The notes beneath the pieces are model-generated. The model was not told where the DNA came from. It saw nothing but the letters and a program-made list of their open reading frames with translations, and did not search any database. A DNA stretch of 64,000 bases from Ilex aquifolium. Taxonomy: Eukaryota > Streptophyta > Magnoliopsida > Aquifoliales > Aquifoliaceae. Shown here piece after piece: positions 1-11,713 of this stretch. Location of the stretch: contig OX637399.1 in assembly GCA_951799425.1 (NCBI GenBank), forward strand, positions 17,768,001 to 17,832,000. The letters are read 5' to 3'. Within the stretch, counting starts at the first letter, position 1, and each line of letters opens with the position of its first letter. Both the position numbers and the translations under genes were made by a program.

Positions 1-122
1 TACAATTAGTTAGAGTTTAAAAAAAAACGGCCCAAAATCCTAAAGACACTTCTACTGGGCCGACAAACTAACCCTAGCTGTGTACAATCTGAACTCAAAA
101 GAAACAAAACACAAGGTACATC

Positions 123-1275
123 CTACTCATCATCCTCATCAAAGGCATCCTCCTCCTCAGTCTCATCCTCAGACTCACACTCCTCATCATCATCATCCTC
201 ATCGATGGTCCAGTTGGAGGTGGCAGAGGTCCACCGGGGATGGGCTTGCCTGGGAACGTCTGCTGAAATAGCCTCATCACCATCATCGACAGCCCATACA
301 TAGTCGAATCCAGGGTATCCATCCGATGTGACATGGTCCGGACTGGGGTAGAAGTAGGAGGTGCTGAGGAGGATGGCTCTGCTGCAAGTGGCTTCGGTCC
401 TAACTCTCTGGGTCTCTCTCCCCCTATCCTAGCTACCCTATTGCTACTGTTCAACTTCCCAATGGCACCAGTCTTAGGGGGAAGTAGTGTTTCATGCGCA
501 TAGGCCTTCACCTTGGTGTGGGAGCACATCCGTGTGATGAGGTTGCTAAAAGGGAGATTCGCCTTCGGCTTTGCAACCTTGGTGAACTCCCTCATCTCCT
601 CCTATATCAATAGTGCCACATCAATTGTCTTCCCCGTCATAAAAGAATGGAGGAGGGCAAGATTCTCAATGTTTGGGCTCTTCTCGGATCCCCGGGACAT
701 CAAATTATAGTGAAGCACCTTGTTCATCACCCCATAGGCATGCTTGAGGCCCCCGACAAGAGTCGTCCCCTTAAAAGTGGTCGGGTCCTCGTAAGTGAGC
801 CTAACATAGTCGGTGAGAGTCCTACCCCCTTCAACATTATGTGGATAGAACGGGATAGTAGGGGGAGGCCTCTCATACCCCATCACAGTGGCTATCACAT
901 CGGGGGTCACCTCGAAGGTTTTCCCCCACACATTAGTCCTTAGGCCACTCCCATCCTCTCCAAACACCGATAATTTCTTATAAAATTCTTGACACAAACT
1001 CAAATTGTAGCCCTTCACCTCCTCAAACCATATACCTAAACCATGTCCCTCAATCACCTTTACATCTTCATCTTTAGGCCCAAGAGAAATTTTGTCCACA
1101 TACCTCTCGCATGTGACATTTTTTTTTCATCTATTCTTTGTCTACATGCATCGTGTTTTGCTTTAGTTCTTCTCTCCTCCTGGTCTTGGCTACTTGGGCC
1201 TTTCCTACTCTTTTTTCAGGAGCTAGTGCCCATGGGTGGTGGGGAGTCCGGACCCGTTCTCTTGGTGGGGGCCAT
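123..1275 (-). pseudogene. ORF2 of element A, putative plant transposon protein type, broken
   Basis: This is the extra ORF 3' of pol, in the position of the env-like ORF of classical Athila, but no signal peptide or membrane segment is visible. The start at 1275 (MAPTKRTG) matches the starts of the copies at 29261 and 63713. A basic Ser/Pro/Lys-rich N-terminus precedes the conserved core (CERYVDK, VIEGHGLGIWFE, YNLSLCQEFY, GLKHAYGVMNKVLHYNL). A short amphipathic helix follows (about 290-230), then an Asp/Glu-rich tail ending at the TAG at 123-125. Breaks: a TGA in the N-terminal part, a one-base slip in the A9 run near 1120, a TGG-to-TAG nonsense at 602-604, and a frameshift before the acidic tail. 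The family is widespread in plant retroelements and its function is unknown; a DNA-binding or regulatory role is my inference. Confidence 0.75.
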
Positions 1276-3442
1276 GAGGGCCAATAGTGCCCCTACACCA
1301 ATAAATGTCACAATCCACATAAAGAGCCAGTCAACGGGCTCGAAAGCATCGAGAGAAGCATTTCCTAAACAAGCCATAGAATGGGATGTCAAGATTTTGG
1401 AGAAACCCTAAGAGAGATTTAAAAGTGTGGGAAAAGTTTGAGACCTAGGGTTTTTTAGAGATTGACCACAAATTTCGGCAAAATCAACTCAATAACCAAC
1501 CCTAATCAAGAGAAGTGAATATCTAAGGCTTTGGTAAGTGTTTTGGAACTTGGACGAAGTTTGAGGGAGAGGAGAGAGTTTGGGAGCTTAAGATTGAGGG
1601 GAAATGTGAAGGGTTTTTCAAAAATTTTGAACTTAAAACCCTTGTTTTTAGCATTCTAGGCAATACCTTCTGGAAGGTCGATGAGAACCTTCTGGAAGGT
1701 TTTGCTTATTGCTGGGGAAAAAATATCCAGTAGGCAAAACCTTTCGAAAGGTTTTGCTCACTACTGAGGCAAAAATGTCCAATAGGCAAAACCTTCCGGA
1801 AGGTCGATGACAACCTTCCGTAAGGTTTATGACTAAACCTTCTGGAAGGTTTTGCCTTTGCTGCAAAACCATTCCTTTGCTCCAAAACTCACATCCAAAC
1901 CAACTCTTTTCAACTCCAAAATATTTTAACACCCTATCTATGATATCTAGCCTACCAAAAACTTGAACCACACATATGAACCACAATTGATTGATCATAC
2001 CTAAAGTCATTTCCGAAATTGCAACATGATTTAAAATTTTGATGTTTTCAAAATACAAGACATGGAGTTCTAATTTTAACTACCAAAATGAATACCCAAA
2101 ATATAAAGCATAGATTCAAATCACAAGGGCATTCCTAAAGCTATTCAAATATCTAAAGTTGAGCACTATTCCCTCATCCAACAAGTATAGGGCTGTATGA
2201 CAACAATGTTCAAATACCCGAACTAAAAACACATGATCATCAGCATGGCTTTAAATACTATTCCAGAGTATGCACATACACATTCATTTTCAAACTCGTG
2301 TGTGTGTGAATGGACATGTATTTTAAGCATTTACACAACGGAATTCACGTTCACTTTGGCTATTCAAATTAAGCTTCGATGCAATCTCACCAAGGGTGTC
2401 TCTCAACAATGAATCACACTCAAGTTATCCTGGCATGCTCTCCATGTGTATATGTGAGATGGAATCTTGTGCACAAAATGAAGTATGCTCACATATAATC
2501 CAAAAATGAAGTATGCATAATAATGAAACAACCTTGGCATAATCTCATGAGAGGGATGCTAGGGCATTGGATAGCAAAATCAACCTTTCTTTTTCTTTAG
2601 AAATATGCTATCCCCATGCTTTCTTTAGATCATTTAGCACTTTCAAGGGTTATAATGGGGCCTTGGGGTGATATTGAGGCAAATGAAATGAGGGATATAG
2701 GATCACAAAGAGGGTTGTTCCGAGTGAATGAATTTTATTTCAAAAACATCTCCATTTTCATGGGATTTTCAGTCAAACACCATCACCACACTCTTTGTTT
2801 CTTTTGTTTCTTTTGCTTAATATTTTCCTCTTTTTTTGTCATTTTTTTCTTCTTTTCACTCCTTTTTTCTCCTTTTCTTGGATTTTTCATTCTTTTCCGT
2901 TCAACTCTTTGAATTCAGCTTCATTCATCCCTTTTGTTGAGTTTTCGCCATATTTTCTTCTCTTTTATGATCACTCATACTCAGCTCTAGGAACAACCAA
3001 GGTGAGGTAGATTTTATCATTTTGCACTGGCTTGGTCAAATGTGTGGCATGGAAACGAATTTACAATTAAGGCTCAATCACGGCACTAGTGATAAAATTT
3101 TCACAAGAAAAAAGTGCTAAGGCTCAAAGCAAAACAAGGACGACCTAAGATCATTTCTAGATAGACATGGGAGAGCATTGTACATATCAAGACAAAGTCA
3201 ATCAACTACCCAATGCACCTAACCAAAACAAGCATGATGAGATTATTGAACAAATTTGAAATTTGAAGAATTGTTCCCTGAGTAAATGTAAGTTCCCTCC
3301 AACAAGGATTGACACTAAAGCTCTCATGGGTCCTTACTCATTTTCACTATTCATGTCAAGCACTAAAAAGTGAACTCGATCCGTAAATTGTCAAAATTAC
3401 ACATTCAAGGTGCGCTTAAGGTTGAGTTTAAAAGCAAACACA
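1276..3442 (-). other. Noncoding ORF2 leader and spacer of element A
   Basis: No coding sequence is visible. In element orientation this is the 3' part of the spacer between IN and ORF2, followed by the ORF2 leader with its palindrome cluster (1665-1850). About 1.2 kb (2160-3440) aligns by eye with the spacers of B, E and G: the GTGTGTGTGAA tract near 2300, the ATGCTCTCCATGTGTATATG block near 2440, and the T-rich pyrimidine tract near 2790-2890. The spacer continues at 12463-12977 beyond the Tekay-like insertion. Confidence 0.7.
1665..1850. repeat. Palindrome cluster CTTCCGGAAG upstream of ORF2 (A)
   Basis: Six or so copies of CCTTCCGGAAGG or one-step variants (CTTCTGGAAG, CTTTCGAAAG, CTTCCGTAAG) are spaced by AT-rich linkers containing TCGATGA and AAAACC/GGTTTT. 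The cluster lies about 400 bp upstream of the ORF2 start. The same palindrome type fills the LTR of this element at 21846-22112. Confidence 0.9.
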
Positions 3443-3447
3443 TATGT
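3443..3447. repeat. Target-site duplication TATGT, left
   Basis: TATGT directly precedes the TGTGACACC end of the Tekay-like element and is repeated at 12458-12462. Removing the element and one copy restores a sequence (ACACATATGTGATACTC) that matches the uninterrupted spacer of element E near 52790. Confidence 0.95.
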
Positions 3448-3736
3448 TGTGACACCCCATTTTCCGGGGGTCCTGTATTAACCGTTGACAACCCATCAAC
3501 CCGCGGAAATACCCGTGGATGTCGCTTAACCCGACACCACATCGATAACATCCTTAAACCGAGGTTATAATCCAAAATGAAAATTCGGTTCAGCATTTAT
3601 TCGATCCAACCCCAGTCCAACTCCCCATGAATCATACCCCATTAGGGTCCAATTTGATCATTGGAGGGAAGGAAAAACATAGCCCAAAGGCTTGGCAAAG
3701 AAAACAAAAATAAAAAAAATTCTGAGTTTTGGTGGG

Positions 3737-3848
3737 CGTACCGGTACGCCTACCGGTACACTGAACCCACTGGACATCGGCGTACCGGTACGCGTACCGG
3801 TACGCTCTGTCTTCTGTCTGTCTACGTACCGGTACGCATACCGGTACG
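3737..3848. repeat. Palindrome cluster GTACCGGTAC in Tekay-like 3' LTR
   Basis: Six copies of TACCGGTA, most within GTACCGGTAC, are separated by CG- or CTGAACCCACTGGA-type linkers. The ACTGGA linker also occurs in Athila-like LTRs of this window. Confidence 0.9.
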
Positions 3849-5188
3849 ATTTTGCCAGTTTTGCCTTTTTCCTTTGTTTTTCACTTCCAATCCATTCTAA
3901 TACCTTCCTAAACTCATCCAACACATGTATAATACGATTTTTCATATAATACACAACTTATACAAATTCCATTACATTTAATTCCATAATTTACACATCA
4001 AAATGGAATTTATACAAAAGTTTTTACAAAAACTCTAACTAAGGCCACAAGCCGGTCCCCTTCATTCTTGATGCTCTCCAAGTGAGCCATCCGCCGGTGC
4101 AAACCCCACACCTGAAATGTTTCCCGTATAGGGTGAGCACAACGCCCAGTAGAGATAAACCTATAGAGGTTACTCTTCCCCTAGATGCACATGCTCATGT
4201 AATCATCACATAAACATATAACTAAACATTTCTCATACTTATGCATTCTATGATGGAATGCAACAATGCTATGCCATGGAATGAAGTGACACTCACCCAT
4301 GCGTTTCAACCCGAGTCCTCACCGACTCACACAACACAATGCAACGCCAAAGTGTAATGCAACCCGTCTATTGACGAAAAATCATTCCAATGATCGTTAT
4401 GAAACCCGATCATTATTGGAATCTACCCATTGAATGGGTGTTTTTATACAACGAAATCTTGTGTCTTCCTGGGCAACGGATTTTGGAATTTCACCTCGGC
4501 TCCGTGGGCATGCCACTTTTCTGGAATTTCACCCTGGACAAGCGACTGAACCAAGTGGTTCCGGGTTTTTCACCCGAGGGAGTGTCTAGCCCTACTTGCT
4601 TTACCCGACACAAGCTTTTCTTATGCAATGCAACCGTGCAACTCAGTCGGATCTTTGATCCCGACTTTCCCGAGCTCACATACCAATCACCAAACAAGGT
4701 GTTGATTATATCCATGCATCTTCCACACACCAACACTCATGCAATAGTCCCATGAATGTGATGCCATGAAAATGCTCAAAATGCAATAACTACCACATGA
4801 GCAATGTATCCACATGTTCAACATGTCATAACTTCATGGCAATTATATCAAGTGCATATAACTACCAAACCTCATATTCATGTCAACATATCAAAGTCAT
4901 GTCTTGACAACATAGAGCATAATTTCAATTGTCTCTATACACATAAACATGTTATCACAATATCATTGAAATAACCTCATTTCATCAACCAAGACATTTA
5001 AACAAACACCTTAAAGGCATACAATATATTTACAAACAATTCATGCCCACATTCATCAAATCCTAAGGAGAATTCACACATGTAATTCTCTATAGTTAAT
5101 TTCAAGGTTGAATTTGTTATGAATACTGTCCAAACACACTTCCTCATCCCAAATTCATGGAACCATGCATATCTATATATAAACCTAC

Positions 5189-5193
<5 letters not shown>

Positions 5194-5238
<45 letters not shown>
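5194..5238. repeat. (TA)n microsatellite in Tekay-like 3' LTR
   Basis: Perfect or near-perfect TA dinucleotide run. Its length differs from the sister copy at 11664-11706, as expected for slippage. Confidence 0.95.
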
Positions 5239-5245
<7 letters not shown>

Positions 5246-5995
5246 CACTTATCTACATCTAGAACAAGAATAGACCAAAGTAGGAGAACCCCTACCTCTT
5301 AGGAGTGTAGAAAACCCCCAAAAACACCAAAACCACTCCAAAACTTTGAATCTCTCAAGATCGCCTCTTTAGATCTTCGGTGAAATTCCTTGTTTTTGGT
5401 GTCCACGCGTAGCCCTTGTCGCGTAGATCAACTTTGCCTCTTGATTCGACGGAATCCGAGCGACGGAAGTCCGGGAATCGACGGAGAAAACTTGAAGAAA
5501 TCAATTTCCTCTCTTTTCTCTCTTCTCTCTCTCTTGGCCGGCCAAACAAGAACACAAGGGGCAAAAATAATCTGATTTTCTAGATATTTACCCCTATTTA
5601 TAGTTTTAAATACTCGGCCTACGTCGTGCCACGTGTCCCTCGCTTAATCGGGTTCGATTTAGTCCCGAAACGATTTATTTGGTCCCGGTTTAAGTTCAAA
5701 TTAATTTTATTTAAACTTAAACTTAAACTTAATTTTAAGGAAATTTTATAAATCTCATTTATGGGGACGTTCGTGAGGTCATTCGCCACGCAGTCGCCTC
5801 GAACGACGTGCAAAATCCGACTATCTCGGAATTCGACGAAATTTGACAAGGTGACTCGTTTTCGCGATACGAATTCAACAGCGAACTCCGTTTCCTCATC
5901 CGAGGTCTAAAACATGAGTATTTTAAATACGCATTATAGTGGCAAATTATTATTTTGCCCTTTAAAAAAAAAATCCAAATTTCCCGGGTTTTACA

Positions 5996-6010
5996 TTCTT
6001 CCCCCCTTAA
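5996..6010 (-). other. Polypurine tract of Tekay-like element
   Basis: Minus strand reads TTAAGGGGGGAAGAA directly before the TGTAAAACC start of the 3' LTR. This is the expected position and composition for the plus-strand primer. Confidence 0.85.
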
Positions 6011-6088
6011 AAAGAATTTCGTCCCCGAAATTCACGTACACATACATGCAATCTCATGCATATGCTACAGTCATGTAATGGTAAATGA

Positions 6089-7510
6089 CTATAAAAACGT
6101 ACCTCTATCCTCAAACAAGAAAGGATAATTGGCACGTACGGTGTCCTCGCGTTTCCATGTTGCCTCTTCCACTCCCCGGTGCTGCCACAGCACCTACACT
6201 AGCCTCACAGTCTTGCCTCGCAAAACCTGATCCCGGCTATCCATGATACGCACCGGTTTCTCCTCGAAGGTTCTATCCGCATCAACAACAAGCTCGCCCC
6301 AATCCACCACATGAGTCGGATCTGGAGTATACTTCCGGAGCATAGAGACATGAAACACCGCGTGAACACCCGATAAATTTGGCGGCAACGCCAACCGATA
6401 AACAACTGTACCCACCCTCTCGAGTACCTCGAAGGGCCCGATGTATCTCGGCGACAGTTTTCCCCGCTTACCAAACCGGACCACTCCTCTTTTAGGCATA
6501 ACCTTCAAGAAGACATGATCTCCCACCTCAAACTCTAGAGGTCGCCGTCGTCTATCGGCGTAGCTCTTCTGCCGGCTCTGAGCCGTGAGAAGACGCTTCC
6601 GTATTATGTCCACCTTCTCTGAGGTGTCTCTAACCAAATCCGGACCCGTAGCAGGTCTCTCCCCAACCTCTGTCCAACAAACTGGAGGTCGACATGGCCT
6701 CCCATATAGTGCCTCATAGGGTGCCATCTGTATGCTCGCCTGATAACTATTGTTATAGGCGAACTCCACCAAGGGTAAGTGATCTTCCCAGCTACCCTTG
6801 AGATCTAGGACACATGCCCGCAGCATATCCTCTAAGGTCTGGATGGTCCTCTCAGACTGACCATCTGTCTGGGGATGAAAAGCAGTGCTCATCATCAGCT
6901 GTGTCCCCATGGCTCGTTGGAAACTCTCCCAAAAATGAGCCGTAAATCTGGGATCCCGATCCGATACTATAGACACGGGTACCCCATGTAACCGGACAAT
7001 CTCCCGTATATATAACTTGCAGAATTCCTCCAGTGTGAAGGTCATCCGCACAGCCAAAAAGTGCGCCGACTTCGTAAGCCGGTCCACTACCACCCATACC
7101 GCGTCATGTCCCCGCGATGTCCATGGCAAGTGAGTCACAAAATCCATCGTGACATGCTCCCACTTCCACTCAGCTACCTCCAAAGGCTGGAGTAATCCCG
7201 CTGGTCTCTGGTGTTCAGCCTTCACTTGCTGACATGTGAGACATCTACTAACAAATTCGCCAACCTGTCGCTTCATCCCATTCCAATAATACTGGCGACG
7301 GAGATCATGATACATCTTCGTGCCCCCTGGATGAACCGCGAAACGAGAGCAATGAAACTCCCTAAGGATCTCCTCTCTCAGATCTGCCAACTGAGGAACC
7401 ACAACCCTTCCTCGATACCGAAGACTACCATCCGTGTGAATGGTCCAGCCCTCGTCACCTGTACCAGCCTGTACACGGTCCCGGATGGATAATAGTTCCG
7501 TGTCCTGACT
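6089..7510 (-). pseudogene. Tekay-like integrase plus chromodomain (one nonsense codon)
   Basis: This is the integrase part of the chromovirus polyprotein, which joins cDNA to host DNA. The order is the HHCC zinc domain (FHCSRFAVHPG ... CLTCQQVK), the catalytic core with all three acidic residues visible (TMDFV, VSDRDPRF, QSERTIQTLEDML), the GPF/Y region (YIGPFEVLERVG) and a chromodomain-like tail (VLWQHRGVEEATWKRED). A TAG at 6194-6196 separates the core from the last 34 codons, and the region is cut from RNase H by a TAG at 7511-7513 in the same frame. Chromodomains of this type steer insertion to methylated H3K9 chromatin in known chromoviruses. Confidence 0.88.
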
Positions 7511-8041
7511 CTAGGACTCAACAACCTTGCTCAATAGGGAAGGTGTAGCCACCAAACTTCCCAAAGTACCCTGAGTCTGTCCCATATAACATAGCCCGAA
7601 CTGTCTCACAGTCTCGAGCATCTGCCACTCTCGGGAAGCCACACTAGCCAAGACTCCCCGTGACTTCCGGCTGAGTGTGTCAGCGACCACATTTGCCTTA
7701 CCGGGATGGTAATGCAAAGTGAAGTCATAGTCCTCCAAAAACTCCATCCACCTGCGTTGCCTCATATTGAGGTCCCGCTGTGTAAAAATGTACTTCAGAC
7801 TTTTATGGTCTGAAAACACCCCAAACTGTTCACCGTATAAGTAGTGGCGCCAAGCCTTCAAAGCAAAGACAATGGCTGCCAACTCCATGTCATGTGTAGG
7901 GTAATTCTGCTCGTGGTTCTTTAACTGCCGGGAACCATAAGCTACTACTCGCCCGGACTGCATCAAGATGCATCCAAGTCCGTCCTTTGAGGCATCACAA
8001 TACACTGTGTACCTATGTCCCCTATCCGGAATAATCAGAAT
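7511..8041 (-). pseudogene. RNase H domain of Tekay-like pol
   Basis: RNase H-like domain typical of Ty3/gypsy pol. Motifs in order are [60 protein letters not shown] and [15 protein letters not shown]. It begins immediately after a deletion that removed the reverse transcriptase palm and ends at a single TAG before the integrase. The last part (about 7511-7650) is the linker to integrase. Confidence 0.88.
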
Positions 8042-8640
8042 AGGAGCTGGCTCCTATATAATTTGGCAATTTATACTGAAGCGTTCCAAGGTGAAGCATT
8101 CGGTCTATGGAACCCTTTGTTCAACAATTCTTGCTATGAGACCTAGAGTTCTTGCAACTCAGCAGGTGTCATTCTATGCAATATCATAGAAATAAGGGAA
8201 GTATTCGGATGTAACTCGATGGCGAAGTCGACATCCCTAGGTGGAGGTAATCCCGATAACGTGTCCGGAAAACATCCTCGTACTCATACACAACCTGAAG
8301 TAGACCCAACTCCTGTCTCTCCTCGCCCTCTAGGGTAAGGCTTGCTAGCCAACCCGTCAACTGTCCGTGTCATCTAGAGTCATAACTACTTGAGGTAAAG
8401 CGTTATGCTTTTCCCCCTGAAACCTAGAACAAACACCTTCCGGTGTGTAAGCTGTGACCTTCACCCGATCACACTTAATGACAACTCGGTGTGTTGTCAA
8501 CCAGTTCATTCCAAGGATGACATCAACTCCTACATGTCCATGACCCTAAGATCCACGGTGAGTAGAATCCATGAGATCCCTAACTCATATTCCCAACATC
8601 TCCAATCAAAACATATCCTAACCCCTAGGGTTGGATTTCC
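8042..8640 (-). pseudogene. Remnant of protease end and RT N-terminal linker (Tekay-like)
   Basis: Conceptual translation with stops gives a protease tail (DVILGMNWLTTH, KCDRVKVTAYT) and a linker around YEDVFPD/PPPRDVDFAIELHP. It then passes straight to the start of RNase H ([19 protein letters not shown]). About 200 residues of RT, including the catalytic DD box, are absent. The stretch has several nonsense codons and no long open frame. Confidence 0.7.
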
Positions 8641-9498
8641 TCATAAGAACCCTTCCAGGATTGCGATATATAAAACCACATCATGCACAAGAACATGAAG
8701 ATAACGGTATGTGACGTGCACATTCAAATCAAGTGACATGTGTACCCATAAACAGAAAATAAGAAATGTACCATGAAACCGGTACTGGCTTCCCTGGTCT
8801 ACAGTGGGGTAGGGAGGAACAAGGTAGGTTTGTGGCTGTCCCACCGATGACTGGGACGGAGATACCCCATAGCTATGGGATCCTTGCCTCTGAGGACATT
8901 CTCGCCTCATGTGACTCGGTTGATGGCAATAGTAACAAGTTCTTTGGCCTGCCTGGTAGGAAGGTTTCCGTTTTCTCCCGCCTTGGGAGGATTTACGTTG
9001 GCCCACATCTTGACTCATCCATCCGGATTGTGGAGTCTCCGCACATAAAGGAGTAGGGGTTTGGATAACACCCTGTAGCTGGAACAGATCTCCTTGATCC
9101 ATAATGGGACAGGGAGTAACAAAGTGTGCCTGGGGGAGCCCCACAGATGACTGAGATTGAAACATCTCGAAATTTCGTGAGGTTTGCCTCAAGGGACAAT
9201 TCTTCCTCACATGGCCCGGTTGTAGACAGTAGAAACATGTCTTTTGGCCCGCCTGGTAAGTTGTCCTCTGCTTTTTCCCTGAGCGTTGGTGACTCATGGT
9301 ACGTAAACTCTTTTGGACAGCGTGAGCCTCTTGGTTCAGGTTTGCACTGGATTGCACGATGGCAGCAGCTACTGCACTAGCCTGTGCAATAGTAGCAGCC
9401 GTAGCACCCATAGCCTCAACAAAGGCCCGATGGTCAAAGGGCGGTAGTGGTTGATTGTCTCCCCCACCGCCTCGGCGTCCCCTTCCTCGACTAGCCAT
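8641..9498 (-). pseudogene. Tekay-like gag remnant with two zinc knuckles
   Basis: A 285-codon open frame starts MASRGRGRRGGGGDNQ. After a short Ala-rich segment it goes directly to two CCHC zinc knuckles, CFYCLQPGHVRKNC and CYYCHQPSHMRREC. The flanking sequence of the knuckles (SSVGLPQ.., SSVGQPQ..) is also repeated, so the second knuckle looks like a tandem duplication of about 100 residues. The capsid domain that normally precedes the knuckle is missing. The last 40 residues are out-of-frame linker. It could still bind RNA but not build a capsid alone. Confidence 0.8.
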
Positions 9499-9913
9499 CT
9501 ACATAAGCCAGATAGCAAACGAGTACTAACTTAGTATCCCAAAGTAGGGATCAAAATTGAAACGTTAAGAATTCTTCTCATTGTCTCCCTAGTAATGCGT
9601 ATACCACTCACTACTAGACAATTCCGTCATAAGCCATCCCCGTTCATTTATTTTTTTCTAAACACTAGGGTTAGAATATTTTTTACTATGCACATTCATC
9701 ATGCATACAATTCATATAGCACATAGCAAGTAAAGCACATAACATGTATGATTTAAACACATAAGATGAAATGCACAATGCATGCAATGGTCTAGACCCA
9801 ATGCCCATCAAGCTTAGGTTTTCGAATTACCTAGGGCTCTAAACCTCGTTCTCCCTTGCAATGGAAGATGATAGACTCATTTCCCACAAGACCGCATAAG
9901 ATCTATGGCCTAT
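9499..9913 (-). other. 5' leader of Tekay-like element
   Basis: Untranslated region between PBS and gag start. No ORF or hairpin stands out. A related leader is present at 56341-56470. Confidence 0.75.
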
Positions 9914-9925
9914 GCTCTGATACCA
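9914..9925 (-). other. Primer-binding site, tRNA-iMet type
   Basis: Minus strand TGGTATCAGAGC lies three bases inside the 5' LTR end. It is the standard primer site of Tekay and many other plant LTR elements. Confidence 0.92.
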
Positions 9926-10217
9926 AGCTGTGACACCCCATTTTCCGGGGGTCCTGTATTAACCGTTGACAACCCATCAACCCGCGGAAATACCCGTGGA
10001 TGTCGCTTAACCCGACACCACATCGATAACATCCTTAAACCGAGGTTATAATCCAAAATGAAAATTCGGTTCAGCATTTATTCGATCCAACCCCAGTCCA
10101 ACTCCCCATGAATCATACCCCATTAGGGTCCAATTTGATCATTGGAGGGAAGGAAAAACATAGCCCAAAGGCTTGGCAAAGAAAACAAAAATAAAAAAAA
10201 TTCTGAGTTTTGGTGGG

Positions 10218-10317
10218 CGTACCGGTACACTGAACCCACTGGACATCGGCGTACCGGTACGCGTACCGGTACGCTCTGTCTTCTGTCTGTCTACGTACCG
10301 GTACGCATACCGGTACG
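10218..10317. repeat. Palindrome cluster GTACCGGTAC in Tekay-like 5' LTR
   Basis: Five copies of TACCGGTA. One 12-bp unit fewer than the sister cluster at 3737-3848, with the flanks otherwise identical. Confidence 0.9.
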
Positions 10318-11658
10318 ATTTTGCCAGTTTTGCCTTTTTCCTTTGTTTTTCACTTCCAATCCATTCTAATACCTTCCTAAACTCATCCAACACATGTATA
10401 ATACGATTTTTCATATAATACACAACTTATACAAATTCCATTACATTTAATTCCATAATTTACACATCAAAATGGAATTTATACAAAAGTTTTTACAAAA
10501 ACTCTAACTAAGGCCACAAGCCGGTCCCCTTCATTCTTGATGCTCTCCAAGTGAGCCATCCGCCGGTGCAAACCCCACACCTGAAATGTTTCCCGTATAG
10601 GGTGAGCACAACGCCCAGTAGAGATAAACCTATAGAGGTTACTCTTCCCCTAGATGCACATGCTCATGTAATCATCACATAAACATATAACTAAACATTT
10701 CTCATACTTATGCATTCTATGATGGAATGCAACAATGCTATGCCATGGAATGAAGTGACACTCACCCATGCGTTTCAACCCGAGTCCTCACCGACTCACA
10801 CAACACAATGCAACGCCAAAGTGTAATGCAACCCGTCTATTGACGAAAAATCATTCCAATGATCGTTATGAAACCCGATCATTATTGGAATCTACCCATT
10901 GAATGGGTGTTTTTATACAACGAAATCTTGTGTCTTCCTGGGCAACGGATTTTGGAATTTCACCCCGGCTCCGTGGGCATGCCACTTTTCTGGAATTTCA
11001 CCCTGGACAAGCGACTGAACCAAGTGGTTCCGGGTTTTTCACCCGAGGGAGTGTCTAGCCCTACTTGCTTTACCCCGACACAAGCTTTTCTTATGCAATG
11101 CAACCGTGCAACTCAGTCGGATCTTTGATCCCGACTTTCCCGAGCTCACATACCAATCACCAAACAAGGTGTTGATTATATCCATGCATCTTCCACACAC
11201 CAACACTCATGCAATAGTCCCATGAATGTGATGCCATGAAAATGCTCAAAATGCAATAACTACCACATGAGCAATGTATCCACATGTTCAACATGTCATA
11301 ACTTCATGGCAATTATATCAAGTGCATATAACTACCAAACCTCATATTCATGTCAACATATCAAAGTCATGTCTTGACAACATAGAGCATAATTTCAATT
11401 GTCTCTATACACATAAACATGTTATCACAATATCATTGAAATAACCTCATTTCATCAACCAAGGCATTTAAACAAACACCTTAAAGGCATACAATATATT
11501 TACAAACAATTCATGCCCACATTCATCAAATCCTAAGGAGAATTCACACATGTAATTCTCTATAGTTAATTTCAAGGTTGAATTTGTTATGAATACTTTC
11601 CAAACACACTTCCTCATCCCAAATTCATGGAACCATGCATATCTATATATAAACCTAC

Positions 11659-11663
<5 letters not shown>

Positions 11664-11706
<43 letters not shown>
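11664..11706. repeat. (TA)n microsatellite in Tekay-like 5' LTR
   Basis: TA run homologous to 5194-5238 but shorter. Confidence 0.93.

Positions 11707-11713
<7 letters not shown>

Larger units (their letters stand above)
3448..5995 (-). repeat. 3' LTR of Tekay-like element
   Basis: 2548-bp LTR, TGTGACACC...GGGTTTTACA on the plus strand. It carries a palindrome cluster (3737-3848) and a TA microsatellite (about 5194-5238). Compared with the LTR at 9929-12457 it has one extra 12-bp palindrome unit and one extra 6-bp ACTTAA-type unit. Small ORFs inside it are not supported as genes. Confidence 0.95.

Noticed and set aside
2616..3010. Phe/Leu-rich ORFs looking like membrane peptides
   Set aside because: They come from the T-rich pyrimidine tract in the spacer, which is noncoding and collinear with the other elements.
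9126..9380. Plus-strand ORFs opposite the Tekay-like gag
   Set aside because: Shadows of the zinc-knuckle coding strand; motifs are on the minus strand.
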